A DNA stretch of 64,000 nt. Origin: Actinomycetota bacterium (lineage in GTDB: Bacteria > Actinomycetota > Actinomycetes > S36-B12). The position numbers and the translations under genes are program-made. The notes beneath the pieces are model-generated. The model searched no databases. It saw only the letters and a program-made list of their open reading frames with translations, and was not told the origin of the DNA. The DNA lies in contig JADKGE010000011.1 of the NCBI GenBank assembly GCA_016717115.1, positions 1 to 64,000 of the forward strand, written 5' to 3'. This document shows positions 25,651 through 33,885 of this stretch, piece by piece. Positions within the stretch are counted from its first letter, which is position 1. Every line of letters begins with the position of its first letter.

Positions 25651-27179
25651 CGAGGATCTTCGTTCCGGCCGACAGTGCCGCCCGCTCCGTGGGGGCCGAC
25701 GAGGTGGTCGCCGCGCTGGCCGCGCTCCTGCCCGACGCCACGATCGTGCGGAACGGCTCCCGCGGCCTGCTGTGGCTGGAGCCCCTCGTCGAGATCGAGA
25801 CGGCCGACGGCCGCATCGCCTACGGACCGATCCAGCCCGCCGACGTCCCCGGCCTCGCGCGGGCCTTGGGCGGCGACGGAAGTCACCCACGGCGCCTGGG
25901 ATCCATCGACGACCACCCGTGGCTGGCGTCGCAGGAGCGCCTGACGTTCGCCCGGGTGGGCGTGATCGATCCTCTGGATCGTGACGACTTCACGGCCCAT
26001 GGCGGCCTTGCGGGGCTCCGGGCCAGCCTGGGGATGGACGGCGGCGAGGTCGTAGCGGCCGTCACGGCGTCGGGGCTGCGCGGCCGCGGCGGCGCCGGCT
26101 TCCCCGCCGGCCTGAAGTGGGACACGGTACGCAAGGCAGAGGGGCCGCGGAAGTTCGTCTGCGTCAACGCGGACGAGGGCGACAGCGGCACGTTCGCCGA
26201 CCGGATGCTCATGGAAGGCGACCCGTTCACCCTCCTCGAGGGGATGACGATCGCCGGCCTGGCGGTCGGCGCCGCCGAGGGCCTGGTCTACGTGCGGTCG
26301 GAGTACCCGGACGCGATCGCGACCCTGCAGAGGGCCATCGACATCGCTCGCGACGCGGGCTGGCTGGGCGCCGACGTGCTCGGCTCGGGACGTCCGTTCG
26401 ACGTCATGGTGCGAGTGGGGGCGGGCTCCTACGTCTGCGGCGAGGAGACCGCGATGCTCGAGAGCCTCGAGGGCAAGCGCGGCGTCGTTCGGGCCAAGCC
26501 GCCACTGCCCGCGATCTCCGGCCTGTTCGGGCTGCCGACGCTGATCAGCAACGTGCTGACCATCGCGGCCGTGCCGTTCGTCCTCGAGCGCGGGCCCGAG
26601 GCCTATGCGGCCTTCGGCACCGGCCGCTCCCTGGGCACCCAGGTCTTCCAGCTCGGCGGCAACGTGCGGCAGGGCGGCATCGTCGAGACGGGCTTCGGGA
26701 TCACTCTGGCCGACCTGGTGCACGGGTACGGGGCCGGCACCCTCAGCGGCCGACCGGTCCGCGCCGTACAGGTCGGCGGCCCGCTGGGGTCGTACCTCCC
26801 GGCCGACGCACTCGACGTGCCCATGGACTACGAGGCGCTCGCCGCGGCCGGCGGCATGCTCGGGCACGGCGGCGTCGTGGTGTTCGACGACACCGTCGAC
26901 ATGGCCGAGCAGGCCCGTTTCGCGATGGAGTTCTGCGCCGAGGAGTCCTGCGGCAAGTGCACGCCCTGCCGGATCGGCTCGACGCGCGGCGTCGAGGTCA
27001 TCGATCGGATCCTCGCTGGCGATCACCCCGAGGCCAACCGGATCCTGCTCATCGACCTTTGCGAAGTCATGAGGGACGGGTCACTATGTGCCATGGGGGG
27101 CCTGACACCGCAACCGGTGCTCAGCGCCATCGAACGGTTCGGTGAGGACTTCGATCGGAGCGGCCATGACGATCGCTGA
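25647..27179 (+). CDS. fdsB: NAD-dependent formate dehydrogenase beta subunit (NuoF-like)
   Basis: A 510-residue flavoprotein that carries the NAD-reducing site. An N-terminal thioredoxin-like region (about 1-90) precedes the NuoF core: GLRGRGGAGFPAGLKW (about 143-158, FMN/NADH binding), VNADEGDSGTFADR, and the 4Fe-4S motif ESCGKCTPC (about 433-441) with a later Cys in SLCAMGG. GGGAGGCC precedes the ATG, which overlaps the end of fdsG. The end overlaps the alpha subunit gene by 14 nt. Confidence 0.94.
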   Translation: MTRIFVPADSAARSVGADEVVAALAALLPDATIVRNGSRGLLWLEPLVEIETADGRIAYGPIQPADVPGLARALGGDGSHPRRLGSIDDHPWLASQERLTFARVGVIDPLDRDDFTAHGGLAGLRASLGMDGGEVVAAVTASGLRGRGGAGFPAGLKWDTVRKAEGPRKFVCVNADEGDSGTFADRMLMEGDPFTLLEGMTIAGLAVGAAEGLVYVRSEYPDAIATLQRAIDIARDAGWLGADVLGSGRPFDVMVRVGAGSYVCGEETAMLESLEGKRGVVRAKPPLPAISGLFGLPTLISNVLTIAAVPFVLERGPEAYAAFGTGRSLGTQVFQLGGNVRQGGIVETGFGITLADLVHGYGAGTLSGRPVRAVQVGGPLGSYLPADALDVPMDYEALAAAGGMLGHGGVVVFDDTVDMAEQARFAMEFCAEESCGKCTPCRIGSTRGVEVIDRILAGDHPEANRILLIDLCEVMRDGSLCAMGGLTPQPVLSAIERFGEDFDRSGHDDR

Positions 27180-29949
27180 CGAGGTCGACCTCGGCACGCC
27201 GGCCGTCACCTCGCAGGACACCGTCACCGTGCGCATCGACGGCCTCGACACGACGGTGCCTCGGGGCACGTCCGTCATGCGTGCGGCCGGGGAGGCGGGG
27301 ATCCCCATCCCCAGGCTCTGCGCCACCGAGCGGCTCGACGCGTTCGGCTCGTGCCGCCTCTGCGTCGTCGACATCGAGGGCCGCAAGGGCACTCCGGCGT
27401 CGTGTACCACTCCGTGCGAGGAGGGCATGGTCGTGCGGACGCAGACCCCGCATGTGGCGAGGATCCGGCGGGGCGTGATGGAGCTCTACATCTCCGATCA
27501 CCCTCTCGACTGCCTGACCTGCCCGGCCAACGGCGACTGCGAGCTGCAGGACATGGCAGGGGTCGTCGGGCTGCGCGAGGTGCGCTACGGCATGGACGGC
27601 ACGAACCACCTCGACGCCCCCACGGACGACAGCAACCCCTACTTCGCGTTCGACGAGAGCAAGTGCATCGCCTGCAGCCGCTGCGTGCGCGCCTGCGGGG
27701 AGGTCCAGGGAACGTTCGCGCTGACGATCTCCGGCCGCGGCTTCGACTCGAAGGTCAGCGCCAGCGCCGGTGGGACATTCCTAGGCAGCGAGTGCGTCTC
27801 CTGCGGGGCCTGCGTCCAGGCCTGTCCGACGGCGACACTGCAGGAGAAGACCGTCATCGAGCTCGGGACGCCGACCCGCACGGTGAAGACCACCTGCGCG
27901 TACTGCGGGGTGGGCTGCTCGTTCCGCGCGGAGCTGCGCGGCGATGAACTCGTGCGCATGGTGCCCGACACGAGCGGCGGCGCCAACGCCGGCCATTCCT
28001 GCGTCAAGGGACGCTTCGCCTGGGGCTATGCCAGCCACCCTGACCGTGTGCTCGCGCCGCTCGTGCGCGAGCGGACGTCCGATCCCTGGCGGGAGGTGAC
28101 CTGGGACGAGGCCATCGCCTTCGCCGCGGCCCGGCTACGGGACATCCAGGCCGAGCACGGCGTCGACTCCATCGGCGGGATCACCTCGTCGCGATGCACG
28201 AACGAAGAGGTCTTCGCCGTTCAGAAGATGATCCGGGCGGCATTCCGCAACAACAACGTCGACACCTGCGCGCGCGTGTGCCACTCCCCCACCGGCTACG
28301 GACTCAAGCAGACGTTCGGCACGTCGGCCGGCACTCAGGACTTCGCCTCCGTCGAGGAGTCCGACGTCATCGTGGTGATCGGCGCGAACCCCACCGACGC
28401 TCACCCCGTGTTCGCCTCGCGCATGAAGAGGCGGCTGCGCGAGGGGGCGCAGCTGATCGTCATCGATCCGCGCCGTATCGCCTTGGTGCGCTCCCCGCAC
28501 GTGCAGGCCGGGCACCATCTGCAGCTCCAGCCGGGCACGAACGTGGCCGTCCTGAACGCGATCAGCCACGTCGTCGTCACCGAGGACCTCGTCGATCGGG
28601 AGTTCGTGGCGCAGCGGTGCGACCCTCAGTCGTTCGCCGCGTGGGAGGCGTTCATCCGCCTGCCCGAGAACAGCCCCGATGCCCTGGCCGATGTCACCGG
28701 AGTGCCCGCGGAGCTGGTGCGCAGCGCCGCCCGCACCTACGCCGCCGCCCCGAATGCGGCGATCTACTACGGGCTCGGCGTCACCGAGCACAGTCAAGGC
28801 TCCACGATGGTGATGGCGATCGCCAACCTGGCCATGGCGACCGGCAACATCGGTCGACGCGGCGTCGGCGTGAATCCGTTGCGCGGGCAGAACAACGTGC
28901 AGGGCGCGTGCGACATGGGCTCGTTCCCGCACGAGTTCTCCGGCTATCGGCACGTGTCCGACGACGCCGCGCGCGCCCAGTTCGAGGCACTGTGGGAGGC
29001 CCCTCTGAGGGCCGATCCGGGCCTGCGCATCCCCAACATGCTCGACGCGGCGCTGGGCGGCTCGTTCAAGGCGATCTTCATCCAGGGCGAGGACCTGGCG
29101 CAGTCCGACCCGAACACGGCGCACGTGAAGGCAGCCCTCGCCGCCATGGACCTCGTCATCGTCCAGGACCTCTTCCTCAACGAGACCGCGAGCCTCGCCC
29201 ACGTCTTCCTGCCGGGCACGTCGTTCCTGGAGAAGGACGGCACCTTCACCAACGCGGAGCGGCGCATCAACCGGGTGCGGCCGATCATGCCGAGCCGCAC
29301 GGGAATGGCCGAGTGGGAGGTGGCCTGCGCGCTCGCCACCGCGATGGGCTACCCGATGCACTACGACTCCGCCGCCCAGATCATGGACGAGATCGCGGGC
29401 CTGACCCCCACGTTCGCCGGCGTCTCCTTCGACCTGCTCGATCGGGTCGGCAGCGTCCAGTGGCCGTGCAACGAGGCGGCTCCGCTGGGCACGCCGATCA
29501 TGCACGAGGCCCACTTCGTGCGGGGCCTGGGCAACTTCGTCACGACGCCGTACGTCCCGACCGACGAGCGAACCACGCGCAGGTACCCGCTCCTGCTCAC
29601 CACGGGCCGCATCCTCAGTCAGTACAACGTCGGGGCGCAGACGCGCCGCACGGCCAACGTCACATGGCACCTCGAGGATGTTCTCGACATGCACGAGTCC
29701 GACGCCGAGCTGCGTGGTGTCACCGACGGCTCATGGGTCGAGGTCGCGAGCCGCGCGGGCACCACGTCGATGCGGGCGCGCATCAGCGACGACGTGCCGG
29801 CCGGTGTCGTGTACACGACGTTCCACCATCCGGTCAGCGGAGCCAACGTCGTCACGACGGACAACTCCGACTGGGCCACCAACTGCCCGGAGTACAAGGT
29901 CACGGCCGTGGAGGTCCGGCCGGACTCGCGCTCAGGCGTCCGGGCATGA
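27166..29949 (+). CDS. fdsA: NAD-dependent formate dehydrogenase alpha subunit (Mo/W-bis-MGD, Cys type)
   Basis: A 927-residue catalytic subunit oxidising formate to CO2. Domain order: 2Fe-2S ferredoxin domain (about 10-90; CATERL, GSCRLC), His/Cys 4Fe-4S segment (about 90-130; HPLDCLTCPANGDCELQDM), a two-cluster ferredoxin segment (CIACSRCVRAC and CVSCGACVQAC), the molybdopterin oxidoreductase 4Fe-4S domain (CAYCGVGC, about 244-251), the catalytic core, and a C-terminal molydopterin-dinucleotide-binding domain. The metal ligand is Cys372 in ARVCHSPT, next to His373, so it is not a selenoprotein. ATG 27166 with GGAG before it is preferred over GTG 27142. Confidence 0.95.
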   Translation: MTIADEVDLGTPAVTSQDTVTVRIDGLDTTVPRGTSVMRAAGEAGIPIPRLCATERLDAFGSCRLCVVDIEGRKGTPASCTTPCEEGMVVRTQTPHVARIRRGVMELYISDHPLDCLTCPANGDCELQDMAGVVGLREVRYGMDGTNHLDAPTDDSNPYFAFDESKCIACSRCVRACGEVQGTFALTISGRGFDSKVSASAGGTFLGSECVSCGACVQACPTATLQEKTVIELGTPTRTVKTTCAYCGVGCSFRAELRGDELVRMVPDTSGGANAGHSCVKGRFAWGYASHPDRVLAPLVRERTSDPWREVTWDEAIAFAAARLRDIQAEHGVDSIGGITSSRCTNEEVFAVQKMIRAAFRNNNVDTCARVCHSPTGYGLKQTFGTSAGTQDFASVEESDVIVVIGANPTDAHPVFASRMKRRLREGAQLIVIDPRRIALVRSPHVQAGHHLQLQPGTNVAVLNAISHVVVTEDLVDREFVAQRCDPQSFAAWEAFIRLPENSPDALADVTGVPAELVRSAARTYAAAPNAAIYYGLGVTEHSQGSTMVMAIANLAMATGNIGRRGVGVNPLRGQNNVQGACDMGSFPHEFSGYRHVSDDAARAQFEALWEAPLRADPGLRIPNMLDAALGGSFKAIFIQGEDLAQSDPNTAHVKAALAAMDLVIVQDLFLNETASLAHVFLPGTSFLEKDGTFTNAERRINRVRPIMPSRTGMAEWEVACALATAMGYPMHYDSAAQIMDEIAGLTPTFAGVSFDLLDRVGSVQWPCNEAAPLGTPIMHEAHFVRGLGNFVTTPYVPTDERTTRRYPLLLTTGRILSQYNVGAQTRRTANVTWHLEDVLDMHESDAELRGVTDGSWVEVASRAGTTSMRARISDDVPAGVVYTTFHHPVSGANVVTTDNSDWATNCPEYKVTAVEVRPDSRSGVRA

Positions 29950-30152
29950 GGCCCGATCACCTGATCAAGATGGCCAACCAGATCGCCATCAGCGTGCCGG
30001 ATCGGGCCTCGGCCGCCCAGCAGACGGCCGCCCACCTGAAGAACTTCTGGTCGCCAGCGATGATCGACGCGCTGGCCGACTACGCCGCGGGCGGTGCGAC
30101 CGACGTGAGTCCCGAGGTGGTGTCCGCCCTCGCGCTGCTCCGCCGACCTTGA
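29946..30152 (+). CDS. fdsD: formate dehydrogenase delta subunit
   Basis: A 68-residue FdsD-type protein: LIKMANQIAISVPDR near the N-terminus and HLKNFWSPAMIDALADY in the middle are the conserved patches of this small subunit, which helps FDH assembly or stability in Rhodobacter-type enzymes. Its ATG overlaps the fdsA stop (ATGA). It ends the operon 11 nt before the convergent end of dapF, with no clear terminator between them. Confidence 0.88.
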   Translation: MRPDHLIKMANQIAISVPDRASAAQQTAAHLKNFWSPAMIDALADYAAGGATDVSPEVVSALALLRRP

Positions 30153-30163
30153 GGTCCGGCGGG

Positions 30164-31018
30164 TCACACGGGGATGAGGACGGTGCCCCGCGCGACGAGG
30201 TCGGCCGGGCCATTCAGCAGCAGGGCACCGTCGGCCGTCTCGGTGACGCGCAAGGTGCCGCCGGGCACGTCGACCTGCCAGGTCGCCTCTCCGTCCAGCG
30301 ACGCGCCGTCGCGACGCCGCGCCGCCCATGCCACGGCGCAGGCTCCGGTGCCGCAGGACAGGGTCTCGCCGACACCCCGCTCGTGCACCCGCATGGCCAC
30401 GTGCTGAGGCCCCCGGGGGACGACGAACTCGACGTTGACGCCGTCGGGGAACACGTCGGTCGGGCTGACGTCCGGAGCCGTGGCCAGGTCGCCGGCCTCA
30501 GAAAGGTCATCAAGGAAGACGACGGCGTGCGGATTGGGCACCAGGACACCGGTGGCCGGCCAGTGGCGGTCGCCGACCGTGACCTGTGGGAGCGCCCGCG
30601 CCCTCGGCGTGGTCGCGTGGCCCATGTCGATGGTGATGGTGCGGTCGTGATTGATGCTCGCACTGCGCAGCCCGCCCCGGGTGGCGATGACGATGTCGTT
30701 GTCGGTGACCAGGCCGGTCGCGTCGAGATACCGGACGAACACGCGAGCCCCGTTGCCGCACATCTCGGCCAGGGTGCCGTCGGCGTTGCGGTAGTCCATG
30801 AAGAACTCGGCCACATCCGCGAACTCGGCGAACTCGGGGACGTGCTCCGTGCGCACCACCCGCAGCACTCCGTTGCCGCCCACGCCCACATGGCGGTCGC
30901 ACAGCCACCGCACCTGGTCGGCGCTCAGGTCGAGTCGACCGTCGACATCGGGAATGACGACGAAATCGTTCCCCGTGCCGTGCCCCTTCACGAAGGGCAC
31001 TTCATTGAGTCTGGCCAC
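30164..31018 (-). CDS. dapF: diaminopimelate epimerase
   Basis: A 284-residue cofactor-independent racemase converting LL- to meso-diaminopimelate for lysine and peptidoglycan. It has the N-terminal KGHGTGNDFVVIPD, the first catalytic Cys in AEMCGNGAR (Cys87) and the second in ETLSCGTGAC (Cys222). GTG 31018 is chosen because TACCCT lies 6 nt upstream and the family begins just before the KGHGT motif; longer frames overlap the glycosyltransferase gene. In the ancestral order dapF follows miaA; here a glycosyltransferase and a deacetylase intervene. Confidence 0.95.
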   Translation of the reverse strand: MARLNEVPFVKGHGTGNDFVVIPDVDGRLDLSADQVRWLCDRHVGVGGNGVLRVVRTEHVPEFAEFADVAEFFMDYRNADGTLAEMCGNGARVFVRYLDATGLVTDNDIVIATRGGLRSASINHDRTITIDMGHATTPRARALPQVTVGDRHWPATGVLVPNPHAVVFLDDLSEAGDLATAPDVSPTDVFPDGVNVEFVVPRGPQHVAMRVHERGVGETLSCGTGACAVAWAARRRDGASLDGEATWQVDVPGGTLRVTETADGALLLNGPADLVARGTVLIPV

Positions 31019-31024
31019 GTCAGC

Positions 31025-31030
31025 AGGGTA
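31025..31030 (-). promoter_or_regulatory. -10 hexamer TACCCT, leaderless start of dapF
   Basis: TACCCT on the minus strand, 6 nt (GCTGAC), then GTG 31018. It lies just before the stop of the upstream glycosyltransferase gene, giving dapF its own promoter. Confidence 0.5.
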
Positions 31031-31041
31031 GCGGGAGCCGG

Positions 31042-32166
31042 TCAGGCGCCCGTGGCCCCGGCAGCGTGGTAGGCGGCCGCGACAACCGCGAGCACGTTCG
31101 GCCACGAGTCCTCGGGGGGTGTCGACCGATTGTGCTCGGCGATGCTGGACAGCAGCCCGCGGTCGCGGCCCAGACGGGCGATGGCCTCCGCCATGCCGGC
31201 GTCGTCGTCGGCCAGCAGTCCGTGGATGCCGTCATGGATGAACTGTGAGGTGCCGGCCTGTGAACGGGCGACCACGGGCAGTCCGGCGGTTCGCGCCTCG
31301 AGGGCGGCGAGGCCGAAGGACTCCTTCACGGACGGCTGGACGTAGGCGTCGGACAGCGCGAACACGCGGAGGATGTCGGGGCGGGACAGGCGTCCGGCGA
31401 ACCTGACCCGTGGCGCGAGCCCGTGGTCGCGGACGTACTTCTCCGCTCGCGCCCTCTCGGGTCCGTCGCCCACGAGCACCGCGGTCACCCACACGTCGTC
31501 GAGCAGCCGTGACGCGGTATCGATCATTCGCACGAGGGGAAGCGTGCGCTTGCGTGGCGCCATCCGCATCACGCTGGTCAGACGCAGGTGATGGGCGTCC
31601 GCGGGGACCGGTTCGACCGCCCAGTCGCTGGGCTCGATGCCGTTGGGGATGACGAGCACGTCACCGGCCCGCGGCACCGCTCGGGCGATGCGCTCCGCAG
31701 CGACGGTGCTGACGGCGCTGAGCCGGGCCCCCCAGCGCGACCACCGCAGCACCGCGTCGGACGAGGTGAAGCCCGGGGCCGCCAGCGCGCCCCACACGCT
31801 GTGCACGGTCACCAGGGTCGGTATGCCGAGGCTCGTCGCCGCCCGGATGGCGCCCCAGGCGAACGGCGATACGACACCGGCGTGCACGTGCACCACGTCG
31901 ACGGGGTGCTTCGACAGGATCCGCGTCACCTCGCGGCCGGTGCGCGGGTGGATGGGCAGCTCGAACGGGATGCGTGCCGCGAGGCGGTGCACGGTGATCC
32001 CGTCGACTACGTCGTCACCGGAGAACACCGCGTCGTGGCCCGGCGTCGCCGTGATCACCCTGACGTCCTCGCCAGCGAGCGATTGCCGAGTGGCGAGGGC
32101 CGCTACCTGAGTCTCGATCCCACCGGTGCGCGGGGCGTAGCAGTCGCTGACGTGGGCAATCCTCAC
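31042..32166 (-). CDS. GT4 family glycosyltransferase
   Basis: A 374-residue GT-B glycosyltransferase. N-terminal acceptor domain: VRIAHVSDCYAPRTGGIETQ, with the usual glycine loop, then VDVVHVHAGVVSPFAW. C-terminal nucleotide-sugar domain: SVMRMAPRKRTLPLV, VLVGDGPERA, and the EX7E-type PSVKESFGLAALEARTAGLPVV. Likely a mannosyl- or glucosyl-transferase of cell-envelope glycolipid type; the exact sugar and acceptor are not evident. GTG 32166 has TACGGT 8 nt upstream and diverges from the deacetylase gene, whose start is only 31 nt away; longer upstream frames are antisense to that gene. Confidence 0.88.
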   Translation of the reverse strand: MRIAHVSDCYAPRTGGIETQVAALATRQSLAGEDVRVITATPGHDAVFSGDDVVDGITVHRLAARIPFELPIHPRTGREVTRILSKHPVDVVHVHAGVVSPFAWGAIRAATSLGIPTLVTVHSVWGALAAPGFTSSDAVLRWSRWGARLSAVSTVAAERIARAVPRAGDVLVIPNGIEPSDWAVEPVPADAHHLRLTSVMRMAPRKRTLPLVRMIDTASRLLDDVWVTAVLVGDGPERARAEKYVRDHGLAPRVRFAGRLSRPDILRVFALSDAYVQPSVKESFGLAALEARTAGLPVVARSQAGTSQFIHDGIHGLLADDDAGMAEAIARLGRDRGLLSSIAEHNRSTPPEDSWPNVLAVVAAAYHAAGATGA

Positions 32167-32174
32167 AGTTGCGG

Positions 32175-32189
32175 ACCGTACGCCACAAT
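32175..32189. promoter_or_regulatory. overlapping divergent -10 elements (glycosyltransferase / PIG-L deacetylase)
   Basis: Minus strand TACGGT (32175-32180) stands 8 nt before GTG 32166. Plus strand CACAAT (32184-32189) stands 8 nt before ATG 32198. Only 31 nt separate the two start codons, so both transcripts must be leaderless or nearly so. Confidence 0.45.
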
Positions 32190-32197
32190 GACCCACC

Positions 32198-33001
32198 ATG
32201 AGCACTGCGCCCCGCACCCTCGTCTTCGTGCATGCCCACCCCGACGACGAGGCGTTGCTCACCGCCGGGACCATGGCCCGGGCGACGGCCGAGGGCCATC
32301 GCGTCGTGCTGGTGATCGCGACGGACGGCGCGGCCGGGCTGACGTCGAGCGCACTCGGCACCGACCTAGGCGCCACCCGGCGGGAGGAGTTGGCCGAGTC
32401 TGCGCAGGCTCTCGGGGTCGCGCGCACCGTGTCGCTCGGATTTGCCGACTCGGGCCTGCATGGAGAAGTGTCGGATGGCTTCGCCCACGCCGACCGCTTC
32501 GCGGTGGCCCGTCTCATCGCAGCGGTCTGCGACGAGGAGGGCGCCGACGTCCTGGTGGGCTACGACCCCTCCGGCGGCTACGGCCATCCCGACCATCTGC
32601 AGGTGCACCGAGCCACCCGGGCGGCCAGCGTCCTGTGCGCCCGGGCGCCCCGCCTGTTCGAGGCGACGCTGCCGCGAGAGCCCATCGCCCGAGCCGTTCA
32701 CCTGGCGTCGTCCGCGCACCTGACCCCGACGGGCTTCTCGCCGGAGGAGTTCGACTCGGCCTGGACGCCCCGCAACGAGATCACCCACCGGGTCGACGTC
32801 CGCGGCCAACTACCGGCCAAGCGGGCGGCACTGCGCGCCCACGCGTCCCAGGCCACCGCCGACGGCACGGTGCGCACCCTCGGCGTGCTCACCCGCCTGC
32901 CCGCGCCCCTGCAGCGGCTGCTGCTCGGCACGGAGTACTACGTGAGCGTGTCCGACCCCCACAGGGCCACGACGTCGGCCACCGCCACCGGACTGTCGTA
33001 G
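32198..33001 (+). CDS. PIG-L family N-acetyl deacetylase (MshB/LmbE-like)
   Basis: A 267-residue zinc-dependent deacetylase. The metal/catalytic motif HAHPDDE (about 12-18) and the third ligand in GYGHPDHLQVH (about 127-137) are intact. Mycothiol enzymes MshB and Mca and other LmbE-like deacetylases share this fold; I cannot choose between them. The divergent glycosyltransferase invites the idea that the pair builds and deacetylates a GlcNAc-containing product (inference). Its last 64 nt overlap the end of convergent miaA. Confidence 0.87.
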   Translation: MSTAPRTLVFVHAHPDDEALLTAGTMARATAEGHRVVLVIATDGAAGLTSSALGTDLGATRREELAESAQALGVARTVSLGFADSGLHGEVSDGFAHADRFAVARLIAAVCDEEGADVLVGYDPSGGYGHPDHLQVHRATRAASVLCARAPRLFEATLPREPIARAVHLASSAHLTPTGFSPEEFDSAWTPRNEITHRVDVRGQLPAKRAALRAHASQATADGTVRTLGVLTRLPAPLQRLLLGTEYYVSVSDPHRATTSATATGLS

Positions 33002-33885
33002 TCGATCCACGTGATGCGAGCATCGCGCCGGAACCACCGCTGCTGGCGCCGCGCGAACCGGCGGGTGGCATCGACGGTCGCCTGCCGGGCCTGCTCCTCG
33101 CTGCACTCCCCGGCAAGGTAGTCGAGGACCTGCTGGTACCCCAGCGCCCTCGATGCCGTCGGGGTCGAGCGCAGCCCCTGCGCCTCGAGCGTGCGCACCT
33201 CGTCGACGAACCCGGCCGCCCACATCCGGTCGACCCGCTCCTCGATCCTGGCGTCCAGCACGTCCCTGGGGATCTCGAGGCCGACGCGAACCGCAGGGAT
33301 CACGGCCGTCGGCTCGGGCAGTCGCGCGACGAAGGGCCGTCCGGTGATCTCGACGACCTCCAGGGCGCGCACGATCCGTCGCCCGTTGGTGGGCAGGATG
33401 GCCTCGGCCGCAGCCGGGTCGACGACGGCGAGCCGCCGATGCATCGCGGCCGCCCCCTCCGCGCGCAGCTCGCCCTCCAGTCGCTCGCGCACCTGCGGGT
33501 CGGTTCCGGGGAAGCGAAGGTCGTCGAGCACCGCGGAGACGTACAGGCCACTGCCGCCGACGACGATCGCCGTGGCTCCGCGGGCCTGGATGCCGGCGAT
33601 GGCAGCGCGGGCGCGGCTCTGGAACTCGGCCACGGTCACCGCGTGGTCCGGGGCCCACTCGTCGAGGAGGTGGTGCGGCACGGCGTCGCGCTCGCCGGCG
33701 GTCGGCGTGGCGGTGCCGATGTCCATCCCGCGGTACACCTGCATGGAGTCGGTGCTGACGATCTCGGCGGGCGTGCCCATCGCCCTGGCGACGGCGACGG
33801 CCAGCGCCGACTTGCCCGAAGCGGTCGGTCCGACGATCGCCAGGACGCGGCCCGGCGCCGCGGGTTCGACCGGCAGCTCAGGCAC
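32938..33885 (-). CDS. miaA: tRNA dimethylallyltransferase
   Basis: A 315-residue MiaA enzyme that prenylates A37 in tRNAs reading UNN codons, giving i6A. P-loop VGPTASGKS (about 18-26), the DSMQVYRGMDIGTA element, HLLDEW, and VGGSGLYVSAVLDDL are all conserved. GTG 33885 overlaps the end of miaB by 8 nt, so the two enzymes of the ms2i6A pathway are translationally coupled. The 3' end overlaps the convergent PIG-L deacetylase by 64 nt. Confidence 0.95.
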   Translation of the reverse strand: MPELPVEPAAPGRVLAIVGPTASGKSALAVAVARAMGTPAEIVSTDSMQVYRGMDIGTATPTAGERDAVPHHLLDEWAPDHAVTVAEFQSRARAAIAGIQARGATAIVVGGSGLYVSAVLDDLRFPGTDPQVRERLEGELRAEGAAAMHRRLAVVDPAAAEAILPTNGRRIVRALEVVEITGRPFVARLPEPTAVIPAVRVGLEIPRDVLDARIEERVDRMWAAGFVDEVRTLEAQGLRSTPTASRALGYQQVLDYLAGECSEEQARQATVDATRRFARRQQRWFRRDARITWIDYDSPVAVADVVALWGSDTLT

